A stretch of DNA of 43,503 nucleotides from a bacterium. GTDB lineage: Bacteria > Actinomycetota > Acidimicrobiia > Spongiisociales > Spongiisociaceae. The translations under genes were made by a program, and so were the position numbers. Within the stretch, counting starts at the first letter, position 1, and each line of letters opens with the position of its first letter. The stretch is taken from contig JAPPGV010000151.1 in assembly GCA_028821235.1 (NCBI GenBank), positions 1 through 43,503 of the forward strand, written 5' to 3'. Below the pieces are notes generated by a model. The model did not search any database and was not told where the DNA came from. It saw nothing but the letters and a program-made list of their open reading frames with translations. Positions 15,758 through 24,134 of this stretch are shown in pieces.

Positions 15758-17229
15758 GCCCAACCGCCGGAAGCTCCACGGGGGATCCGACCGCCTCGGA
15801 GCACGTCACCTGCGACCTGCTGGTCACTGGAGGTGTGGTGGTCACCGTGGACGACCGGCGCCGCGTGATCGACCCGGGAGCGGTGGCCATAACCGGGGAC
15901 CGGATCGTCGCGGTCGGCCCCGCCCGTGATCTGGGCCACTATCGGGCGAGCCGGGTCATCGACGCCACCGGCGGGGCGGTACTGCCCGGGCTCGTGGACA
16001 CCCACCAGCACCTGTTCCAGTACTTGACGAGGGGTCTCGGAGAAGGCCTGGAACTGTGGCCTTGGCTGTCGGACTTCATGTGGCCGGTCACCACCGCCAT
16101 CTCCATCGATGAGGCCAGGATCGGCGCTCAGCTCGGAGCGGTGGAGGCCGCTCGCTCCGGCGTCACCACTGTGCTCGACAACCATTACGCCCCCACCGAC
16201 TTCGCATCCACCCTCGCCGTGGCGGACGCCATCGAGGCGGTCGGGCTGCGAGGGGCGGTCGCCAGGGGCATGACCGGCGAGCTGACCGGGATGGCGGCCA
16301 AGCACGGCCTGGCGGGCGAGTTGTTCCGCTACTCCAACCAGGAGGAGATCGACATCACCCGGGCCTGTATCGAGGCCCGCCCGGCCGGCGCCCGGGTGGG
16401 CGTCTGGCCGGCGCCCCTCAACATCATCTACGTCAGCCAGGACCTCGTGGTCGATGCGGTCGGTCTGGCACACGAGAAAGGGATCGGCTGGCACTCGCAC
16501 TGCTCGGAGGCGGTGAACGACCCGGTCTTCTATCTCGAGGAGTACGACCGCAGGCCGGTGCTGTGGCTGGCTGAGCGGGGGCTCTTGGGCCGGGGCGCCA
16601 CCCTGGCCCACGGGATCTTCCTCGACGACCGCGAGGTCGAACTCGTCGGGGACTCCCGGACCGGTATCGCCTACTGCCCGATCTCCCATCAGTACATCGC
16701 CCTGGGAGTGATGCGTCTCCGTGACCTGCGCGGCGCCGGCGCAACCGTTGCTCTCGGTCTGGACGGGGGCAGCGGGCACCGGCTGGACATGTTCGCCTGC
16801 ATGAAGCAGGCGGTCCTCCTCCAGCGCGTCCATTCCCAGAACCCCACCGAGTCGAACGGTGAGGAAGCGATCGAGCTGGCCACCCGCGCCGGCGCCGAGT
16901 ACATGGGGATCGAAGCCGGTGTCATCGCGCCGGGGAAGCTCGCGGACCTGGTGATCGTGGATCAGTCCGCTCCTCACCATTCACCGCTCCACCGCACGGT
17001 GGCTTCTGTCGTCTACTCGACCGGCCCCGCCGACGTGACCCATACGATCGTCGGCGGCGATGTCATCTTCGAGAACGGCAGCTGCACGATGGTGGACGAA
17101 GCGGCCGTCGTCGAGGAAGCGAACGGGCGAGCCGCGGACCTCGTCGCCCGGGCGGGTCTCTCCCCGCTGCTCGAACCGTGGCGGATGACCGCAACACCCC
17201 CGACCACGCTTGATCGGTCGGAGGGCTAG
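15751..17229 (+). CDS. Metal-dependent amidohydrolase (deaminase/chlorohydrolase-like, AHS superfamily)
   Basis: A 492-residue amidohydrolase of the TrzN/AtzA/SsnA/5'-deoxyadenosine deaminase group. Zn ligands are visible: HxH His85 and His87 (LVDTHQHLFQ), the strand-5 His in GWHSHCSEA, the strand-6 His region in TLAHGIFLDD and the strand-8 Asp in LGLDGGSG. Flanking beta-sandwich segments (CDLLVTGGVVVTVDD; GVIAPGKLADLVIVD) are typical. It likely hydrolyses an amine or halide from a heterocycle or guanidinium-like group. A GTG at 15751 or 15754 overlaps the end of the preceding gene. It is unrelated in sequence to the amidohydrolase-2 group elsewhere in this window. Exact substrate unknown. 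Confidence 0.88.
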   Translation: MVSPTAGSSTGDPTASEHVTCDLLVTGGVVVTVDDRRRVIDPGAVAITGDRIVAVGPARDLGHYRASRVIDATGGAVLPGLVDTHQHLFQYLTRGLGEGLELWPWLSDFMWPVTTAISIDEARIGAQLGAVEAARSGVTTVLDNHYAPTDFASTLAVADAIEAVGLRGAVARGMTGELTGMAAKHGLAGELFRYSNQEEIDITRACIEARPAGARVGVWPAPLNIIYVSQDLVVDAVGLAHEKGIGWHSHCSEAVNDPVFYLEEYDRRPVLWLAERGLLGRGATLAHGIFLDDREVELVGDSRTGIAYCPISHQYIALGVMRLRDLRGAGATVALGLDGGSGHRLDMFACMKQAVLLQRVHSQNPTESNGEEAIELATRAGAEYMGIEAGVIAPGKLADLVIVDQSAPHHSPLHRTVASVVYSTGPADVTHTIVGGDVIFENGSCTMVDEAAVVEEANGRAADLVARAGLSPLLEPWRMTATPPTTLDRSEG

Positions 17230-17320
17230 GTTCTTTATGATTCGGGCCTCGTAAGGTGGTCCCTCGGTACCAGGACGAGGCACCGACCGGGGGTTGACAG
17301 CTGTCTCGAAAGGAACACCG

Positions 17321-18286
17321 ATGGGCGAAATCGAAGCGACTTGGGACTTTCGCGACCCGTACCTCTGGATGCGGAAGACGGCTCGGAGTGCGCTGCCGCC
17401 CCTGATCATCACCGCGGCCATCAGCGGCGGTGGCCATGGCAAGGAGTCGAACCCGGCTCTTCCCGAGACCCCGGAGGAGCAGGCGGAGGAAGCCCGGAGG
17501 GCATACGAGGCCGGCGCGTCGCAGATACACGTGCATGTGCGGGATCCCGACGACTGGAGTCAGTGCACCGGCAACCCCGCCGACTACGGGAAGGTCAACG
17601 GGATGATCCGGGAGCTGTGCCCGGATGTGATCATCAACAACAGCACCGGCGGCGGGCCCACCCTGACCACGGAGGAACGGTACTCGCCGCTGTTCGCCGA
17701 CCCGGCCCCTGACGTGGCCACCCTCAACCTGGGTCCGTTCGTGTCGAAGTTCACCATGCCCGAGCGGCCTTCCCACCTTCCACATCCCCGGGGGCCGGTC
17801 GACTACGACATGTGCAGCGGCACCACCTACGGCGAACTGAACCACTACGCGTCCGTGATCGCCGAGCGCGGGATGAAGCCGGAGCTGGAGGTCTACGACC
17901 CTGGGCAGTACTGGGTGCTGCGCGATCTGATCTACAACGAGAACGTGACACCCCCTTACATGGTGCAATTCGTCCTGGGTGCCCAGACCGCGTCGTTCCC
18001 GACCCCTGCCAACCTAATGTCGCTCGTCAGTGAACTCCCGGCCGGCGCGCTCTACTCGGTGATCGGTACCGGGCCGTTCCAGATCCCGATGAACGTCCTG
18101 GGAATCCTGCTCGGAGGCCATGTGCGGGTTGGTCTGGAGGACAACATCTACTACCGGCGGGGCGAGAAGGCCACCGGCAACGCCCAGCTGGTGAGCCGCA
18201 TCCGCAGGATCGCCGAAGACATGAACCGCGAGATCGCCACGCCCGCCCAGGCCCGCCAGATGCTGGGCCTCCCGCAGGTCGCATGA
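17321..18286 (+). CDS. Beta-keto acid cleavage enzyme (BKACE, DUF849)
   Basis: A 321-residue Zn-dependent BKACE protein. Known members cleave a beta-keto acid with acetyl-CoA to give acetoacetyl-CoA plus a new CoA ester or amine; examples are 3-keto-5-aminohexanoate cleavage and 3-dehydrocarnitine cleavage to betaine. The signatures are PLIITAAISGG, Zn-binding HVHVRD (70-75), INNSTGGG, and the GHVRVGLEDNIYYRRGE end that includes the active-site Glu. The ATG at 17321 has AAAGGA upstream and is preferred over an in-frame TTG at 17294. It follows the amidohydrolase after 91 bases and precedes the GrdE-like gene by 58 bases. A role supplying an amine or betaine to the GrdE/GrdB pair is inference. 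Confidence 0.9.
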   Translation: MGEIEATWDFRDPYLWMRKTARSALPPLIITAAISGGGHGKESNPALPETPEEQAEEARRAYEAGASQIHVHVRDPDDWSQCTGNPADYGKVNGMIRELCPDVIINNSTGGGPTLTTEERYSPLFADPAPDVATLNLGPFVSKFTMPERPSHLPHPRGPVDYDMCSGTTYGELNHYASVIAERGMKPELEVYDPGQYWVLRDLIYNENVTPPYMVQFVLGAQTASFPTPANLMSLVSELPAGALYSVIGTGPFQIPMNVLGILLGGHVRVGLEDNIYYRRGEKATGNAQLVSRIRRIAEDMNREIATPAQARQMLGLPQVA

Positions 18287-18344
18287 AGCCCGGACCTCGG
18301 CGGAAGCGTCCCGAGCCCGCCGCGAGGCGCGAGGGGACGCCGGC

Positions 18345-19679
18345 GTGAACTCCGGCTCGCGCCGCCAGATCCTGGACGTCGGCGCCTTCGACGTGTCCGG
18401 TGTGCGGGCCGGCGACGAGACCGCTTTCGCAGACGGCATCCTGACCATCAACATCGAGGAGTTGGAGGAACAGCTCTCCACAGATCCGGATCTTGCCGCG
18501 GTCTCGGTGGAGATCATCCGGCCCGGGGAATCGGTCAGGGTGATAAACGCGATCGATGCGGTGGAGCCGAGGATCAAGGTGGACCCTTCAGGCACGGACT
18601 TCTCGGGTCTCCTGACCGTGCCCCGGCTGGTGGGTACGGGAACCACCCACGCCCTGAAAGGGGTGGCGGTCGTGGAGACCGCCCTTCCGGTACCGGGCGA
18701 ACCGCGCTACTGGCGGGAGGCCGTCTTCGACATGGCCGGCCCCACAGCCGGATACTCGCCCCTGTCGGAGCTCATCATCGTGGTGGTCTCGTGTGAACCG
18801 ACCACCGCACTGCTGGAGAGCGAGGACCGCCCCACCAACGTCTTCGAGGGAACGCCGGAGGCTGTCGAGTACAACAAGGCGGTCCGGCTTGCAGGCCTGA
18901 AGGCAGCCCGGTACCTGGCCGAGACAACCCTCGGGAAGAGACCCGACCGGGTGGACACCTACGACCTGGCCCCCTCGCCGGTCAACGGCCTGCCGGCGGT
19001 CGTGTACCTGTACCAGCTGGCCATCCCGTTCCTGCATGGCGAGATCGCTCCCGGGGCCGGGGCCATCGGCGGCGCCGCCCACCTGCCCACCCCGATCCAC
19101 CCGAACGAGCTGCTCGACGGGGCGCTGGTGTGCGGCTGGAACGCCATCGCGTGCATGCGGGAACTCACCTACACCGTGCAGAACCACGCCATCATCGAGG
19201 ATCTCTACGCCCGCCACGGCAAGGACGTCGACTTCCGGGGTGTGGTCCTCTTCACCAACGGAGACACCCGCGCCGCCAAGGAGCGCCTCGCCAACCACGC
19301 GGCCAACCTGGCGATCATGATGGGCGCCGAAGGGGCGCTGATCAACTACGCCGGCGGTGGGCATCCCGCCGTCGACGCCATGATGATTTGCAGGAACCTG
19401 GAGCGACGGGGAGTGACCACGACGATGCTGTCTATGGAGATGGCGGCCAACCCGGGTGAGTCCGGCTTCGTCCACTTCGTTCCGGAAGCCGATGCCATCG
19501 TGAGCACCGGAAACTACGAGGAGACCGTCCTCTTCGAGCCCGTGGAGCGGGTGATCGGTGGTGACGCCCTGATCCGGATCGAAGAGGACCCGGCCGGTGC
19601 GTTCGAGGCCCCGCTGGCGATCGTGATGGCCAGCACCCACCAGTTCGGCGGAACCCATATCCGCGGCGAGGAGTACTGA
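18345..19679 (+). CDS. GrdE-like component B alpha/beta proprotein (glycine/sarcosine/betaine reductase family)
   Basis: A 444-residue homologue of the Grd component B proprotein (GrdE/GrdG/GrdI). In the anaerobic reductases it is cleaved at an internal Cys that becomes a pyruvoyl group and binds the amine substrate as a Schiff base. The region IHPNELLDGALVCGWNAIACMRELTY matches that part, with Cys270 in IAC the probable pyruvoyl precursor and Cys263 the alternative. The C-terminal half has VLFTNGDTRAAKERLANHAANLAIMMGAEGALINYAGGGHPAVDAMM, as in the family. The start is GTG at 18345, with GAGGGGA upstream. It is ten bases before the selenoprotein gene, as in known Grd operons. No GrdA, GrdC or GrdD occurs nearby, so the reaction may differ from classical amine reduction. 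Confidence 0.85.
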   Translation: MNSGSRRQILDVGAFDVSGVRAGDETAFADGILTINIEELEEQLSTDPDLAAVSVEIIRPGESVRVINAIDAVEPRIKVDPSGTDFSGLLTVPRLVGTGTTHALKGVAVVETALPVPGEPRYWREAVFDMAGPTAGYSPLSELIIVVVSCEPTTALLESEDRPTNVFEGTPEAVEYNKAVRLAGLKAARYLAETTLGKRPDRVDTYDLAPSPVNGLPAVVYLYQLAIPFLHGEIAPGAGAIGGAAHLPTPIHPNELLDGALVCGWNAIACMRELTYTVQNHAIIEDLYARHGKDVDFRGVVLFTNGDTRAAKERLANHAANLAIMMGAEGALINYAGGGHPAVDAMMICRNLERRGVTTTMLSMEMAANPGESGFVHFVPEADAIVSTGNYEETVLFEPVERVIGGDALIRIEEDPAGAFEAPLAIVMASTHQFGGTHIRGEEY

Positions 19680-19689
19680 GAGGTAACCG

Positions 19690-21003
19690 ATGGCGAGAAT
19701 CGTTCACTATCTCAACCAGTTCTTCGGGGGACTGGGCGGCGAGGACCAAGCAGGCATGGGACCGGTCTCCGAACCGGGTCCGGTGGGAAGCGGCCGGGGC
19801 CTGACCCGCTTCCTGGAAGGCGAGGACCGGATCGTCGGGACCGTCATCGGCGGTGACAACTACATGGCACAAGGCGGGAGCCGCGCCGTGGACGAGGCGA
19901 TCGGGTTGATCGCCGGGTTCGACCCGGACGTCGTGGTGGCCGGACCGGCCTTCGGATCCGGACGGTACGGCCTGGCCTGCGGCGCGGTCTGCAAGGCGGT
20001 GATCGAGCACCTCGGCGTACCGGCGGTCACCGGACTCCATCCCGACAGCCCGGGCGCCGCCGACTACCGAGCCTGGGTCCCGACCCTCGCCACCGCCGAG
20101 ACAGCCGCCGGCATGGGCACCGCACTGGAGCGCCTCGCGCATCTGGCTTCCAGGCTGGGACGGGGCGAAGAACTCGGCAGCGCCGCCGAGGAAGGCACGC
20201 TTACCAAGGGGCTCCGGCGCAATACGTTCGAGGGCCTGCGGGGTTCCACCCGGGCGATCGAGATGCTGCTCACGAAGATGCGCGGAGAGCCCTTCGCTAC
20301 CGAGTGGCCGCTCCCCCGCTACGAACCCGCCGAGGCCTCCGAGCCGATCACGACGGGCGCCCCCTTCCGGTTGGCGCTGGTGACCGAGGCGGGGATAGTC
20401 CCGGCGGGCAACCCCGACCGCCTGCCTTCCGGATGGGCGACCGACTGGATGAGATATCCGATCCAGGACCGGGAAGGCTTCGCGGAGGGTGAGTTCGAAT
20501 CGGTCCATGGCGGTATCGACACCAGCTTCGCCAACCAGGATCCCGACCGCCAGGTACCGCTCGACGCCGCCCGGTCCATGGAGCAGGTGGGCCGGCTCAG
20601 CCTTCACCCAGAGCTACTGAGCACCACGGGCAACATGGGCACCCTGCGCGACATGACCCGCATCGGCGCCGAGATGGGACGCGCCCTGATCGCTGACGGG
20701 GTTCAGGCCGCGATCGTGGGTTCGACCTGAGGGACGGGGACGCGTAGCGGGTCTACGCTCGCCAAGTCGATCGAGAACCAGGGCATTCCGGCCGCGCTGG
20801 TCACGGCGCTGGTCCCTCTGGCCGAGTCCGTTGGCGTACTCAGGATCGTCCAGGGCAAGGCCGTCACCCATCCCTTCGGGGATCCGGACCTGGACACAGC
20901 CGACGAGACGGAGTATCGGCGCCGGGTCGTGGAGACCGCCATCTCGGCCCTCGAGGCCGAGGTCTCGGAGCCCACCGTCTTCGACGTCCAAGCGATGTCC
21001 TAG
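19690..21003 (+). CDS. GrdB-like component B selenoprotein; in-frame TGA at 20728-20730 read as selenocysteine
   Basis: GrdB-family catalytic subunit of 437 residues when the TGA at codon 347 is read as Sec. Before it the frame has the family N-terminus (ARIVHYLNQFFGGLGGEDQA) and VVVAGPAFGSGRYGLACG. After it the frame stays open for 90 codons, with family features RIVQGKAVTHPFGDPDLDTADETEY, to a TAG at 21001-21003. The sequence around it is GST-Sec-GTGTRSGSTL, against ST-Sec-GTCTRCGATM in known GrdB: Sec is kept but both following Cys are Gly and Ser. A SECIS-like hairpin lies 11 bases downstream of the TGA. RBS GAGAGG precedes the ATG. Read conventionally it would be a 346-residue truncated protein missing the active site. 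Its partner is the GrdE-like gene ten bases upstream. Confidence 0.88.
20742..20758 (+). promoter_or_regulatory. SECIS-like hairpin for selenocysteine insertion
   Basis: GCGTAG (20742-20747) pairs perfectly with CTACGC (20753-20758) around a CGGGT loop. The loop starts 17 bases after the TGA at 20728-20730 and contains GG near its top. Distance and G-rich loop fit the bacterial SECIS pattern recognised by SelB, although the stem is short. Confidence 0.6.
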
Positions 21004-21239
21004 GTCGTCCTGGGTCGCGCCAGGTGTCGACGCTTAGCCCCAATTCTTCATGGATCGGGGGTTTGTACGGTGAATGGAGCGCGAGTCTCGGGCTCCTGAC
21101 CTGGGGTTATAGCGATTTGGTAGTTGCGTCTTGGCTTGGCGTGACCGTTCACCTGCCCGGTGTTGGAGCGGTAGGCGTCAATTCATGAGGTTGACTGCCC
21201 AATGTTCGTTGGTGCGGCGGGAAACCTGAAGAATCAGGG
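21004..21239. other. Intergenic region between convergent genes
   Basis: No gene recognised. A small hairpin CCTGA-AGAA-TCAGG (21225-21238) directly follows the stop of the minus-strand GalT-like gene and may act as its terminator. Confidence 0.4.
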
Positions 21240-22259
21240 CTAGGTAAGCACCTTCCGCAGGCTCTCCGCCCACTCCTCCGGGACAATCGACGTTAGGCCC
21301 TCGTTCGTTCCCATCTGGATCCAGGTCCAGTCGCTGGAATGGTGTGGCTCGACCACGTAGACGCGGGGAATGAAGCGGGCCCGGAATCGGGAGGGCTTTC
21401 CGTCACCCGGTGCCGTCGGGTGCAGCAAGCCGTTGAACGAACTCACCCCCAGGGCGGTGTGAGCGGCGGCCAGCCGACACATCCACGCTGCCATCCCGAA
21501 CAAATGCGCATCGGTCGCCTCCTGGAGATGCCACGGGTCTCCGCCGACGGGGACAACGACGGTTTCGGGGACCAACGACATCGGGGCAAAGTCGGCGACC
21601 GCGGCAAACCCGCCCATCTCGCCGAGCCAGCGGGGACCGTCTCGTTCAACGGCGAGGAAGTCGTCCCAGAAGTCCGATTCGTGCTCGACATGATGGCGCT
21701 CCTCGCCGAGCAGCTCCGCCCGCTGCCGGTCCGGAAGGCGACCCGACGCAACTGCCTGGATGTGAGGGTGCGGGATGCTGGAACCCGACGCCGGCCAGAA
21801 GTTCCAGCCCAGCACACCCCGGTCACGCGGCGATCGTACATCGCGGAAGAACTCCCGCATGAGGGCAAGCGCGTCGGCGACGTCTTCGGGAACAAGGTCA
21901 TTCGGTTCGACGAGCGGCCGATCGCCGATTGTCGCCACGGGCGAGAGCTCGTCGTAGGGGCTGAGGTTCGGGAACAGCACGCACCGGCCCCTCGTGTATC
22001 GCTCCTGAAGGCCCTCATCCGTGAACTTGGGGGTGACCTGCGTGACGAGCGGCGGCGCGAAGACCGGAAGCTCTGCAGCTTTGATCTCCTCGGCCAGCAC
22101 GTATTCCTGGCGCGGCGGAATGCCGAAATGAGCCACCCTCGTGGTGTGTCCGGTTAGCGGGTGCACTCGGATGTCGATCGGTTTCTCGGCCGGGGCGAAT
22201 TCCCTGCGCGGGTCAAGGTAGTGGCTGACGCTCTTCCTGCTCTCGAATACGACGCTCAT
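21240..22259 (-). CDS. GalT-like (HIT superfamily) nucleotidyltransferase
   Basis: A 339-residue protein of the galactose-1-phosphate uridylyltransferase-like part of the HIT superfamily. The active-site motif is HPHIQ at residues 164-168 (GSSIPHPHIQ), where the second His would form the nucleotidyl-His intermediate. The upstream GWNFWPASG and VLFPNLSPYDE segments resemble GalT substrate-binding parts. True GalT has further Zn-binding Cys/His that I do not see. It may be a phosphorylase, hydrolase or nucleotidyltransferase acting on another sugar or nucleotide. The ATG at 22259 has GAGGG eight bases upstream. It is isolated between the selenoprotein operon, with which it converges, and the sulfotransferase gene on the same strand. 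Confidence 0.7.
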   Translation of the reverse strand: MSVVFESRKSVSHYLDPRREFAPAEKPIDIRVHPLTGHTTRVAHFGIPPRQEYVLAEEIKAAELPVFAPPLVTQVTPKFTDEGLQERYTRGRCVLFPNLSPYDELSPVATIGDRPLVEPNDLVPEDVADALALMREFFRDVRSPRDRGVLGWNFWPASGSSIPHPHIQAVASGRLPDRQRAELLGEERHHVEHESDFWDDFLAVERDGPRWLGEMGGFAAVADFAPMSLVPETVVVPVGGDPWHLQEATDAHLFGMAAWMCRLAAAHTALGVSSFNGLLHPTAPGDGKPSRFRARFIPRVYVVEPHHSSDWTWIQMGTNEGLTSIVPEEWAESLRKVLT

Positions 22260-22422
22260 GGCTGTGCCCTCAGTCCGTCCACGTGGAACCGTGGTACGAA
22301 GCGGCGAGTCCGTTCCTCTTCAAAGTTCGAGTGCATCCACCGGATGTCTCTCTCCTTCGTTGCTCCGGCGTGGCTTCGTCCTCCCCTAGGGTTTGAACTT
22401 GTCTCTACTTGGGGACGCTCAG

Positions 22423-23142
22423 TCACCCAATAGATGAGATGCCTTCCGACTTCTTCAAGCCGTCCAGGAAACCCGACGTCGAGCGTTTGTGGAAGACATC
22501 AGGATGATTCAGATGCGGAAAGGGCTCCCCTTCAGGCACTGGGACACCCAAGAAGTCGCAAACAGGCTCCCAGCCTTCGGTGACCGCATACACGAGCAAG
22601 CGGTCTGGGGGGAACTGCTTCTTGACATCTTCGTTCCACTGGACATAACGCTTGACCGCGTACTCCTTCTCTGTAAAGCGCCCTTCGAAGTACCCATCCT
22701 CAAGGATTCGAGACTGCATAGCATGGCTGCGCCTGATACAATCCGCAAGATACGGATCTAGATCCTTGTCTGCCTCAACTTCCGCTGCGTAGATCTGATT
22801 TGCGTGGGAAGGGCCTGCCTGAAATACGGTGTCAGCAATGTCGCCATACCATTCCTCAGGGTCTCTCACGCTTAGGATCAGTTTTGCGTCGGGGTACTCT
22901 TCCAAGATCTGCTGGGCAAAGATGTAGCCGGGATAACCTACGATAGCATTGTAGTTACTGAAGAAGGAGGCGAAGTCCACCGCTTTCCCCTGCTCCATCG
23001 ACTCCCAAAAATCCATCCCCCTCGGGTGTGTGAATAGTTCACTGGAGTTATAGCAGGGGCCGAATCCAAGCACCTCGATAACCCGACGGATAGTCGTAGT
23101 ACCGGTACGCGACAACCCAGTACCAATGATGCCTATGCTCAT
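22423..23142 (-). CDS. Sulfotransferase family protein
   Basis: A 239-residue P-loop protein of the PAPS-dependent sulfotransferase superfamily. The 5'-phosphosulfate loop is GTGLSRTGTTTIRRVI near the N-terminus, and the 3'-phosphate-binding region is LILSVRDPEEWYGDI. The start at 23142 (MSIGIIGTGLSRTG) is preferred because GGAGAGGA lies upstream; a frame extending to 23208 adds 22 residues with no family similarity. Many members of this bacterial group have no proven acceptor. Base composition from here to about 27000 is visibly less GC-rich than the flanks, suggesting a transferred block that includes the following ABC transporter. Acceptor unknown. Confidence 0.82.
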   Translation of the reverse strand: MSIGIIGTGLSRTGTTTIRRVIEVLGFGPCYNSSELFTHPRGMDFWESMEQGKAVDFASFFSNYNAIVGYPGYIFAQQILEEYPDAKLILSVRDPEEWYGDIADTVFQAGPSHANQIYAAEVEADKDLDPYLADCIRRSHAMQSRILEDGYFEGRFTEKEYAVKRYVQWNEDVKKQFPPDRLLVYAVTEGWEPVCDFLGVPVPEGEPFPHLNHPDVFHKRSTSGFLDGLKKSEGISSIG

Positions 23143-23264
23143 TCCAATTCCTCTCCTTGATATCTCGGATGTCTTGTGTAATTCGCGGTCATGAGCCGCA
23201 TCCGACATAACTCATGACCCATGTGGAGCCTTACAGGTGGATATTGCAAGGCAATAAGTCGCCA

Positions 23265-24134
23265 CTAATCCGTAGCAGTTTCAGATTGCACCCTCGCGGC
23301 CTCGATCTCTTCACGTAGCGACCCGGAGAGTTCACGTTTCAACTCTACAAAGTCGGCCGATGTAGTGACCTCGTCTATGTATCGCGGTCTTGGGAGCGGG
23401 TTCCTGAAGACCGCTTTCACCGTCCCAGGCCGGGCGGACATCAGCACGATCTTGTCCGAGAGGACTATGGCCTCGTCGAGATCATGGGTTATGAAGACAA
23501 CGGTGGCACGGTATTGATCCCATACCTCCAATAGCAACCCTTGCATCAGCTCACGTGTTTGGGCATCGAGAGCACCAAATGGCTCATCCATCAACATGAC
23601 GCGGGGGTTGCTGGCGAGGATTCGTGCAAGACCCACCCGCTGCTTCATACCCCCCGAGAGTTCATGCGGATACTTCGCTTCGAAACCTGTCAGGTGTACC
23701 TGGTCAACTTTCTCCCGGGCGATTCTTGTCCGCGTTTCTTTGTCCACCTTTTGCATCTTGAGTCCAAACGCGGCGTTCTGAACCACGTTAAGCCACGGAA
23801 AAAGAGCATAGTCCTGGAAGACAACTCCGCACTCGGGTGGAGGCCCCTCGATCTCTCTGCCGTCGATGCTTGCAGAGCCGCCTGTGCAGTCCACGAACCC
23901 GGCAACTACATTGACTATCGTCGATTTACCGCACCCACTTGGACCGATGATGGCGACGAATTCCTCAGGTGCGATCTCGATGGAGAAATCACGGACAGCG
24001 TGGACCTGCTCGCCCTTTGTGGCCTGAAAGGTCACGTCCAGATTCTCAAGCGACACGCGTGCACCACGGAGGTCGCTGGCTACATGGGTCTGTGTTTGCC
24101 CGCTGCGCAATTGTCTCCGACCGATACCAGACAT
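23265..24134 (-). CDS. ABC transporter ATP-binding protein, NrtD/SsuB-like
   Basis: A 289-residue ATPase with Walker A GPSGCGKST (64-72), Q-loop FQDYALFPWL, signature LSGGMKQR (159-166), Walker B MLMDEPFG (180-187) and switch THDLDEA. The FQDxALFPW pattern places it with nitrate/sulfonate/pyrimidine-precursor importers. The ATG at 24132-24134 overlaps the permease stop by one base (TGATG), so translation is coupled; GGAGG lies very close upstream, and GTG at 24137 is an alternative. It completes a three-gene importer with the permease and binding protein at 24134-26118, all on the minus strand. It is not closely similar to the ATPase at 11122, so this is a separate system. Confidence 0.9.
   Translation of the reverse strand: MSGIGRRQLRSGQTQTHVASDLRGARVSLENLDVTFQATKGEQVHAVRDFSIEIAPEEFVAIIGPSGCGKSTIVNVVAGFVDCTGGSASIDGREIEGPPPECGVVFQDYALFPWLNVVQNAAFGLKMQKVDKETRTRIAREKVDQVHLTGFEAKYPHELSGGMKQRVGLARILASNPRVMLMDEPFGALDAQTRELMQGLLLEVWDQYRATVVFITHDLDEAIVLSDKIVLMSARPGTVKAVFRNPLPRPRYIDEVTTSADFVELKRELSGSLREEIEAARVQSETATD

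Noticed and set aside
17230-17320. Possible riboswitch in the 91-base leader before the BKACE gene
   Set aside because: Contains short pairings (CCTCG with CGAGG), but I cannot match it to a known riboswitch consensus.
20728-20730. TGA as a real stop making the GrdB-like gene a pseudogene
   Set aside because: Open frame, family similarity and normal length all continue past it, and it sits exactly at the Sec position with a hairpin following.
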